This document shows, in pieces, positions 7,182 through 11,380 of a DNA stretch of 11,380 nucleotides. The notes beneath the pieces are model-generated. The model worked only from the letters and a program-made list of their open reading frames with translations, was not told the origin of the DNA and searched no databases. Location of the stretch: positions 1 through 11,380 of the forward strand of contig JAJYGE010000470.1 of NCBI GenBank assembly GCA_021785155.1. The letters are read 5' to 3'. The translations under genes were made by a program, and so were the position numbers. The stretch is from Planctomycetota bacterium. GTDB taxonomy: Bacteria; Planctomycetota; Phycisphaerae; WQYP01. Position 1 is the first letter of the stretch, and every line of letters starts with the position of its first letter.

Positions 7182-7497
7182 TTAACTTCGTCTCCTTTTC
7201 AGAGCCAACCTTCTGTGCCTTATTGGCTTTCCTGAGTTACTGTTTAAAATCTTCTGCGCGGCTTTGGTCTCTGGGAAAAAAAGCATCGAGCATGAGGGCA
7301 TTGAACAGTAGGCCGCAGGCGGCGTCACCGGGCAAACACCAGCAATTACTGCTGGCCAGCCTTATTTGCTCACCTGATCGCCTGCTCCATTTTCACCTGC
7401 TCTGTTTTGGCCTTCGGCCAAAGCATTTTGAGCAGTAGAGAGTAGAGCAGTAGACCGTCCCGGTGCGCCGGGACTCTGTTTTGGCATTCGGCCAAAA
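7182..7497. repeat. Hairpin-rich spacer between tRNA-Gln and the GlmU-like gene
   Basis: No gene is seen. Inverted repeats: ccagca-attac-tgctgg (7339-7355), tttggcc-ttc-ggccaaa (7406-7422, extendable to 10 bp with one G-T pair), gtcccgg-tgcg-ccgggac (7457-7474) and gttttggc-attcg-gccaaaac (7478-7498). Short direct repeats: agcagtaga at 7431 and 7446, and cctgctc at 7381 and 7397. On the minus strand a T7 run lies at 7282-7276. These could end the tRNA transcript or form mRNA structure ahead of glmU. None has the ideal hairpin-plus-U-tract form. Confidence 0.55.
7400..7424. repeat. 25-nt hairpin repeat, copy 1
   Basis: This unit, beginning ctctgttttggc and ending in ggccaaagc, matches the copy at 7474-7498 at 23 of 25 positions. 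Each copy is itself an inverted repeat around a small loop containing ttc. The two copies lie 74 nt apart in the same orientation. Confidence 0.7.
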
Positions 7498-7498
7498 C
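7474..7498. repeat. 25-nt hairpin repeat, copy 2, abutting the tRNA 3' end
   Basis: The second copy of the unit has two differences from copy 1. Here the stem is gttttggc/gccaaaac with loop attcg. Its last base, 7498, is also the discriminator base of the minus-strand tRNA-Gln, so the hairpin begins exactly where the mature tRNA ends. It may serve as a 3' processing or termination signal, or mark an insertion at the tRNA end. Confidence 0.7.
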
Positions 7499-7568
7499 TG
7501 GGGGATCTGGATTCGAACCAGAACAAGCAGAACCAAAATCTGCTGTGCTACCGTTACACCATCCCCCA
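7498..7568 (-). tRNA. tRNA-Gln (anticodon UUG)
   Basis: On the minus strand a 71-nt cloverleaf folds fully. The acceptor stem TGGGGGA (7568-7562) pairs with TCCCCCA. The D-arm region is GTGTAACGGTAGCAC. The anticodon arm is GCAGA-TTTTGGT-TCTGC, with TTG as bases 34-36. The T-arm is TCTGG-TTCGAAT-CCAGA. The discriminator is G and the first pair U1-A72 is weak; both are known identity features of bacterial tRNA-Gln. CCA is not encoded (TTT follows), so it must be added by the nucleotidyltransferase. It reads toward the GlmU-like gene and away from rimO. Confidence 0.96.
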
Positions 7569-7614
7569 AAAAGCGCTTGTCGGGCGCGAAATATCCGCAG
7601 ACGACAAGCCCTGT

Positions 7615-7644
7615 ACTGTATCCGATACGCCTACCACGGGTCAA
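7615..7644 (-). promoter_or_regulatory. Candidate sigma-70-type promoter for tRNA-Gln
   Basis: On the minus strand TTGACC (7644-7639) is followed after 18 nt by TACAGT (7620-7615). These match 5/6 and 4/6 of the consensus. Transcription would start near 7607, about 40 nt before the tRNA, just ahead of or within an inverted repeat that could serve leader processing. Confidence 0.5.
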
Positions 7645-7855
7645 ACCGCTGTTGGTTCCACACTCCGTGGTGGCGTGGCAATTTTTCCGGGCGAACAGCG
7701 AAATCAACGGCATAAATGCCGGCGCTTTAGAGAAGGGTTCGTCTTGGAAACTCGCACCCCGGACCCCTGCCCGGATTTACTGCCACGCCCGATCGGGAGG
7801 TTCGCGGCGGCTCACCTGCTGGTTTTAACACCTGGAATCTGCTATCCTCAATCAC

Positions 7856-7875
7856 GCCCAGATTGGGCAATTTTT
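7856..7875 (+). terminator. Small hairpin with T run ahead of rimO
   Basis: gccca-gat-tgggc is a perfect 5-bp stem with a 3-nt loop, followed by aa and five T, the shape of a weak intrinsic terminator on the plus strand. Its right arm is the same sequence as the proposed -35 box of rimO, so it may shield rimO from upstream transcription. The short stem keeps confidence low. Confidence 0.35.
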
Positions 7876-7891
7876 CCTGATTATGGATAAT
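7863..7891 (+). promoter_or_regulatory. Candidate promoter for rimO, very close to its start codon
   Basis: TTGGGC (7863-7868) and GATAAT (7886-7891; 5/6 to TATAAT) are spaced by exactly 17 nt. Only 11 nt separate the -10 box from the ATG, and no purine-rich Shine-Dalgarno is present. Transcription would begin about 4-6 nt before the ATG, giving a leaderless or nearly leaderless mRNA. Confidence 0.5.
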
Positions 7892-7902
7892 GTGATCGCA
7901 CG

Positions 7903-9408
7903 ATGGCTGGACGAAAAAATATAAAATCCAAGACAACTGTGTTCCCGGCAGTACGGCGGGTGGCACTGGTCTCTTTGGGTTGCCCCAAGAACCTCATTGA
8001 CAGTGAACGGATGCTCGGATTATTGGCCGCTGATGGCATCGCCATTACCGATGATCACGCCGCCGCCGATGCCATTGTCATTAACACCTGCGGCTTTCTG
8101 GAAGCCAGCAAAGCCGAGGCACTGGAAGTTATTAACGAAGCGTTGGGCGAAAAAGCCAAAGCGTTGAAAAAAGGCCGGGACAAACGTGTGATTGTCGCCG
8201 GCTGTCTGGTGCAGCGCCAACGCTCCAAATTATTGGATGAAGCGCCCGGTGTTGATGCTCTCGTGGGTGTATTTGATCGCGAAAATATTGTCACTGCGGT
8301 GCGCGGATCATCCGCCGCGGTCGCCAATGCGGATATGGGAGAATTCCATGCGGTAACGCAAATGATTCATCGCCATGACCGCGGCAAGGTCGGCTATTTT
8401 GAATCCGATGCGGGCCGCCTGCGCCTGACACCCCGGCATTATGGCTATTTGCGCATTTCCGAAGGCTGCAATCAGGGCTGCACCTTTTGCACCATTCCCA
8501 GTATCCGTGGCCGTATGCGCAGCAAGCCTCTTGCCGATATTATCAATGAAGCCCGCGAACTGGTTACCGATGGAGCCTTTGAACTCAATGTCATTGGGCA
8601 GGATACCACCAGTTACGGCAGTGATATTGGTTATGACGGCCCCGGCCAGGGCTTGACCGGCCTGATTAAAACGTTGGATAAACTCGATAGCGTCGGCTGG
8701 ATTCGTTTGATGTACGCCTATCCAAGCTGCTTTGCCGATGACATGATTAAGGCTCTGGCCGATGCCGGGCGATGGGTCAAATACATTGATATGCCTTTGC
8801 AGCATATCAATGATGATATTCTGCACACCATGCGCCGCAAAACTTCCCGGCGGCAAATAACCACCCTGCTGGAAAAACTCCGCAAATGGATTCCCGGCAT
8901 CAGTATTCGCACCACCTTTATCAGCGGGTTTCCCGGAGAAACCGAGGCGCAACATGCTGAATTGGTGGAGTTTGTGCGGCAGTTTGAATTTGACTGTCTG
9001 GGCGTTTTTGAATATTCGCCCGAGCCGGAAACGCCGGCTGGGCGACTGTGGAAATCGCAAGCTGTCGCGGCGGAGGTGGCCAAACGGCGTCGGGAAGAAA
9101 TTATGCTCGCCCAGCAGGAAGTGGTGTTCAAGGTCAATCAGGCGCAGGTTGGGAAGACCGTTGCCGTGCTTATTGACGCCGCGGACAAAAAGCGGCGCAC
9201 GGCGGTTGGGCGTCATGCCGGGCAGGCCCCGGATATTGACGGGCAGGTGCTGCTGCAAGGTATTGATGCGACAGCGGGTGATATAATTCAGGCGGAAATT
9301 GAAGATTGGAAGCATTACGATTTAATCGCCACGCCCATTGATTATAAAGCAGTCCGCGCCGGCCATAAGCCGTTAAGCCTCCCGGTTTTTGCCGGCGATA
9401 CGGAATAA
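7903..9408 (+). CDS. rimO: Ribosomal protein uS12 methylthiotransferase
   Basis: RimO is a radical-SAM enzyme with two [4Fe-4S] clusters that methylthiolates a conserved aspartate of uS12. Its domains are the N-terminal MTTase domain with Cys27 (SLGCPKN), Cys63 (NTCGF) and Cys101 (AGCLVQR); the radical SAM core with Cys189, Cys193 and Cys196 (EGCNQGCTFC) followed by IPSIRGRMRSK; and a C-terminal TRAM RNA-binding domain (about 405-480). SLGCPKN and the IPSIRGRMRS context favour RimO over MiaB. At 501 residues it is longer than E. coli RimO (441): there is a basic extension of about 17 residues before VRRVALVSLGCPKN and some extra C-terminal sequence. The ATG at 7903 has no Shine-Dalgarno but suits the close promoter; a GTG at 7939 is an alternative start. 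It is divergent from tRNA-Gln and lies 210 nt upstream of pgsA, with which it may share a transcript. Confidence 0.94.
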   Translation: MAGRKNIKSKTTVFPAVRRVALVSLGCPKNLIDSERMLGLLAADGIAITDDHAAADAIVINTCGFLEASKAEALEVINEALGEKAKALKKGRDKRVIVAGCLVQRQRSKLLDEAPGVDALVGVFDRENIVTAVRGSSAAVANADMGEFHAVTQMIHRHDRGKVGYFESDAGRLRLTPRHYGYLRISEGCNQGCTFCTIPSIRGRMRSKPLADIINEARELVTDGAFELNVIGQDTTSYGSDIGYDGPGQGLTGLIKTLDKLDSVGWIRLMYAYPSCFADDMIKALADAGRWVKYIDMPLQHINDDILHTMRRKTSRRQITTLLEKLRKWIPGISIRTTFISGFPGETEAQHAELVEFVRQFEFDCLGVFEYSPEPETPAGRLWKSQAVAAEVAKRRREEIMLAQQEVVFKVNQAQVGKTVAVLIDAADKKRRTAVGRHAGQAPDIDGQVLLQGIDATAGDIIQAEIEDWKHYDLIATPIDYKAVRAGHKPLSLPVFAGDTE

Positions 9409-9618
9409 CAGGCCGTCCGATCGATCGCGTCGGCAGCGACGGCGGAATGATTTCCCCGGCAGGCGCGGCGTGGTCGGCGATCTGATCGGGAATTGACGAA
9501 GGAATCTCCGAAGCGGTGCGGACCGTAAAACCAAAGGCTGTTGGCGGGCTTGGCCGTGACAAGGCATACAATACCTTGGGGGAAACGCGGCAGTGGCTTG
9601 GTTCAGGCGTGACATGAT

Positions 9619-10254
9619 ATGTACCGGCAAATCCCCAATCTGATAACATTAAGCCGACTTGTGCTCACGGCTCTCTTTTTTATTGCCATCAATTTTGCGG
9701 GGCATCAGCGGAATATTTCGCTTTGCATGTGGATTGCGCTGGTTATTTTTATGCTTGCGGTGGCCAGCGACGCACTTGACGGTTATCTGGCTCGATCCTG
9801 GAAAGTGGAAAGTGCGTTTGGCCGGGTTGTGGATCCATTTGCGGATAAAATTCTCATCTGTGGGGCATTTATATTTTTCGCCGCGCCGCAACTCATGTTG
9901 CCGCATCTTACCCTCACGCCCGTGGCCCAAGGTTCGGAGCTTACCGGCGTCGCGCCATGGATGGCGGTGGTGCTGATTGCTCGGGAATTTCTGGTGACAG
10001 GCATCCGCGGGCTGGCGGAATCCAAAGGCATCGACTTTCGCGCGATGTGGACCGGGAAAGTTAAAATGATGGTGCAATGTGCGGCGGTGGTGGGCGTGCT
10101 GGTATATCTGGCGCTGGTATATGAGATTCAAAATCAGGCGGTGCTGGAATTTTTCCGCTGGGCACGGGACATCGCAATCTGGGCCACGCTGATTATCACA
10201 ATTGTCTCCGCCTGGCAATACATTTCCAAGGCCTGGCGCATTATTGACGCATAG
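9619..10254 (+). CDS. pgsA: CDP-diacylglycerol--glycerol-3-phosphate 3-phosphatidyltransferase
   Basis: This integral membrane enzyme makes phosphatidylglycerol phosphate, the committed step to phosphatidylglycerol and cardiolipin. Of its 211 residues the N-terminus MYRQIPNLITLSRLVLTALF is typical of PgsA. The complete CDP-alcohol phosphatidyltransferase signature is present: Asp51, Asp54, Gly55, Ala58, Arg59, Gly68, Asp72 and Asp76 in the D-x2-DG-x2-AR-x8-G-x3-D-x3-D pattern. Hydrophobic segments lie at about 9-27, 35-50, 77-90, 110-127, 148-165 and 180-200, which suits a six-helix protein. The ATG at 9619 has only a weak ribosome site. It follows rimO on the same strand and converges with ilvE. 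Other CDP-alcohol transferases share the motif, but length and N-terminus favour PgsA. Confidence 0.9.
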   Translation: MYRQIPNLITLSRLVLTALFFIAINFAGHQRNISLCMWIALVIFMLAVASDALDGYLARSWKVESAFGRVVDPFADKILICGAFIFFAAPQLMLPHLTLTPVAQGSELTGVAPWMAVVLIAREFLVTGIRGLAESKGIDFRAMWTGKVKMMVQCAAVVGVLVYLALVYEIQNQAVLEFFRWARDIAIWATLIITIVSAWQYISKAWRIIDA

Positions 10255-10273
10255 TCGGCCAGCCGGGATTTGA

Positions 10274-10298
10274 TCCGTCGCCCGCGCGGAAATTTTTT
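10274..10298 (+). terminator. Candidate intrinsic terminator for pgsA
   Basis: TCCGT (10274-10278) can pair with GCGGA (10286-10290) using one G-T pair, around a 7-nt loop, and aaTTTTTT follows. It starts 20 nt after the pgsA stop in the convergent gap. The stem is short, so it would be weak. Confidence 0.35.
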
Positions 10299-10338
10299 GA
10301 TCCGTGTGTTATCTGTGGAGGTAAAATGATAGCGCTGG

Positions 10339-11256
10339 TCACACGCCTGTCGCCAGTTTTTCCCGCTGGCTTTTGGCGGCGGGGGATTCGGCGTGGCCGC
10401 CGTTGCGCGCGTAATGATGAAACGTGGTGGTGAGTTGCCGGGTGATCGGCCCGACTTGGCCGTCGCCGATCATGCGTTTGTCCACACTGGTCACAGGAAC
10501 CACTTCCGCGCCGGTGCCCGTCAGGAAACATTCATCGGCGGTGTATAAATCATAACGTGTCAGATTGGTTTGCTGCGTTGGAATGCCCGCCGCCTGCGCC
10601 AGCTCCAGAACCGCTTCCCGCGTAATGCCCAGCAGAATACCGCTTTCTTCCGCGGGTGTCCGCAATTGGCCATCCCGCACGATAAAAATATTATCCGCGG
10701 TACATTCACACACGAAGCCCAGCGGATTGAGCATCACCGCTTCCGGCACGCCGGCGTCAATGGCTTCCCATTTGGCCATGATATTATTGAGGTAATTCAG
10801 GCTTTTAATTTTCGGTGACAACGCCGCCGCCGCAATACGCGGTGTACTGGCGGTAATAATGGCCATGCCTTTGCGGTACGTCGCCTCCGAGTACATTTTA
10901 ATGGTATCGGCAATGATAAAAATAGAGGGTTTGCCGCAGTTAGCCGGAGAGATGCCCAGCGCCCCCACGCCGCGCGTTACCAGAAGGCGAATATAGGAAT
11001 CGGCGAGTTTATTGGCCTGCAACGTGGCGGCGATGGCTTCGCCAATGTCATGTTGCGAAAGCGGAATTTCCAGGCGAATGGCCTTGGCCGAGTTATAGAG
11101 CCGCTTGAGGTGATCAGCCAGGCGAAATACGCGGCCATTGTATTGGCGCAGGCCCTCAAATACGCCGTCACCATAAAGCAGTCCGTGATCAAAAACACTC
11201 ACGGCGGCTTGCTCCATGGGAACCAGCCGCCCATCCATCCACACCATTTTGCTCAT
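10339..11256 (-). CDS. ilvE: Branched-chain amino acid aminotransferase (class IV, PLP-dependent)
   Basis: The enzyme transfers the amino group between glutamate and the 2-oxo acids of Val, Leu and Ile, the last step of their synthesis. Its 305 residues match the class-IV fold length. It begins with VWMDGRLVPMEQAAVSVFDHG, then LLYGDGVFEGLR (26-37). The PLP Schiff-base lysine is Lys151 in KSLNYLNNIMAK, and Glu184 (CECTADNIF) is the likely pyridine-nitrogen partner. LLGITR (208-213) and LTGTGAEVVPV (245-255) complete the cofactor site. The start is the ATG at 11256, with a modest AGGCGG ribosome site and a good promoter about 35-65 nt upstream. D-amino acid aminotransferase or aminodeoxychorismate lyase are related alternatives, but KSLNYLNN and GTGAEVVPV favour IlvE. 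Confidence 0.9.
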   Translation of the reverse strand: MSKMVWMDGRLVPMEQAAVSVFDHGLLYGDGVFEGLRQYNGRVFRLADHLKRLYNSAKAIRLEIPLSQHDIGEAIAATLQANKLADSYIRLLVTRGVGALGISPANCGKPSIFIIADTIKMYSEATYRKGMAIITASTPRIAAAALSPKIKSLNYLNNIMAKWEAIDAGVPEAVMLNPLGFVCECTADNIFIVRDGQLRTPAEESGILLGITREAVLELAQAAGIPTQQTNLTRYDLYTADECFLTGTGAEVVPVTSVDKRMIGDGQVGPITRQLTTTFHHYARNGGHAESPAAKSQREKLATGV

Positions 11257-11294
11257 AACCGGACCGCCTGTTCATAACAGTTACAGAGTTTAAC

Positions 11295-11323
11295 ATTTTA
11301 ATCGCAGAAGGCGACGGAAGCAA
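11295..11323 (-). promoter_or_regulatory. Candidate sigma-70-type promoter for ilvE
   Basis: On the minus strand TTGCTT (11323-11318) is followed after exactly 17 nt by TAAAAT (11300-11295; 5/6 to the -10 consensus). The start of transcription would fall near 11288, leaving a leader of about 30 nt before the ATG. Confidence 0.55.
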
Positions 11324-11349
11324 AAAAGGGGGGATTTGCCCTTCGCCTG

Positions 11350-11368
11350 GGGGTGTGTGACACTTTAC
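11350..11368 (+). repeat. Motif shared with 441-459, copy 2
   Basis: The word ending tgtgacactttac lies upstream of the ilvE promoter near the window edge. With the copy at 441-459 it brackets the whole gene block in direct orientation. What follows it is outside the window. Confidence 0.4.
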
Positions 11369-11380
11369 GCGGGTTACGCA

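Larger units (their letters stand above)
7569..7902. other. Divergent spacer between tRNA-Gln and rimO
   Basis: This 334-nt stretch has no recognisable gene; frames crossing it lack family features and ribosome sites. It carries a tRNA promoter candidate (7615-7644), an 8-bp inverted repeat in the presumed tRNA leader (7575-7582 with 7602-7609), a cccgatcggg palindrome (7788-7797), a hairpin with T run (7856-7875) and a promoter candidate just before rimO. Confidence 0.5.

Noticed and set aside
8308..9315. A 335-codon open frame on the minus strand opposite rimO
   Set aside because: The rimO strand carries all six cluster cysteines and the family motifs. The antisense frame has no recognisable domain and is explained by codon composition.
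9170..9649. A 159-codon minus-strand open frame over the rimO end and the rimO-pgsA gap
   Set aside because: It overlaps the TRAM domain of rimO antisense, is Pro/Arg-rich and has no family features.
10269..10305. Direct repeat tttgatccgt at 10269 and 10296
   Set aside because: It is only 10 bp, has two copies flanking the terminator-like hairpin, and shows no sign of an element between them; probably chance.

Overview
The window reads as a chromosomal housekeeping region of a moderately GC-rich bacterium. Gene content and protein wording (prs, rplY, pth, rpsF, ssb and rplI together, a short GlmU-like uridylyltransferase, and a PRPP synthetase of the ELIVKLDEDVRGRDCF type) suggest a planctomycete, perhaps Phycisphaerae. 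That placement is inference from memory, not from a search. The standard genetic code is used: TGA ends galE, pth and ilvE, and it ends ssb directly after the canonical DDDIPF tail.

Layout. Positions 1-122 hold the tail of a protein cut by the window edge, possibly a transposase, followed by a palindrome. Positions 123-598 hold no convincing gene, but they contain purine-rich (minus strand) sequence with a loose 9-nt rhythm. A long run of minus-strand genes follows, listed here in transcription order: tRNA-Gln(UUG), a GlmU-like nucleotidyltransferase, prs, rplY (bL25/Ctc), pth, rpsF, ssb, rplI and, after a 298-nt gap, galE. On the plus strand rimO and pgsA run away from the tRNA. ilvE, on the minus strand, converges on pgsA.

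How the genes fit together. The central block combines translation parts (bS6/uS6, bL9, bL25, peptidyl-tRNA hydrolase, tRNA-Gln), SSB for DNA replication, and two enzymes for central precursors (PRPP and UDP-GlcNAc). RimO modifies ribosomal protein uS12. PgsA makes phosphatidylglycerol phosphate for membranes. IlvE handles branched-chain amino acids. GalE supplies UDP-galactose.

Most notable points. (1) prs has an in-frame TGA at codon 15. Family-like sequence with exactly conserved spacing lies on both sides of it. (2) The GlmU-like protein stops early in the beta-helix region and has no acetyltransferase domain. (3) rpsR is missing from an otherwise classical rpsF-ssb-rplI cluster. (4) rimO has a good promoter only 11 nt from its ATG and no Shine-Dalgarno, so its mRNA may be leaderless. 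(5) A 25-nt hairpin-forming repeat occurs twice beside the tRNA, and one copy ends on the tRNA's last base. (6) A 16/19 matching motif lies near both ends of the window. I see no CRISPR array, no complete mobile element and no evident novel defence system.
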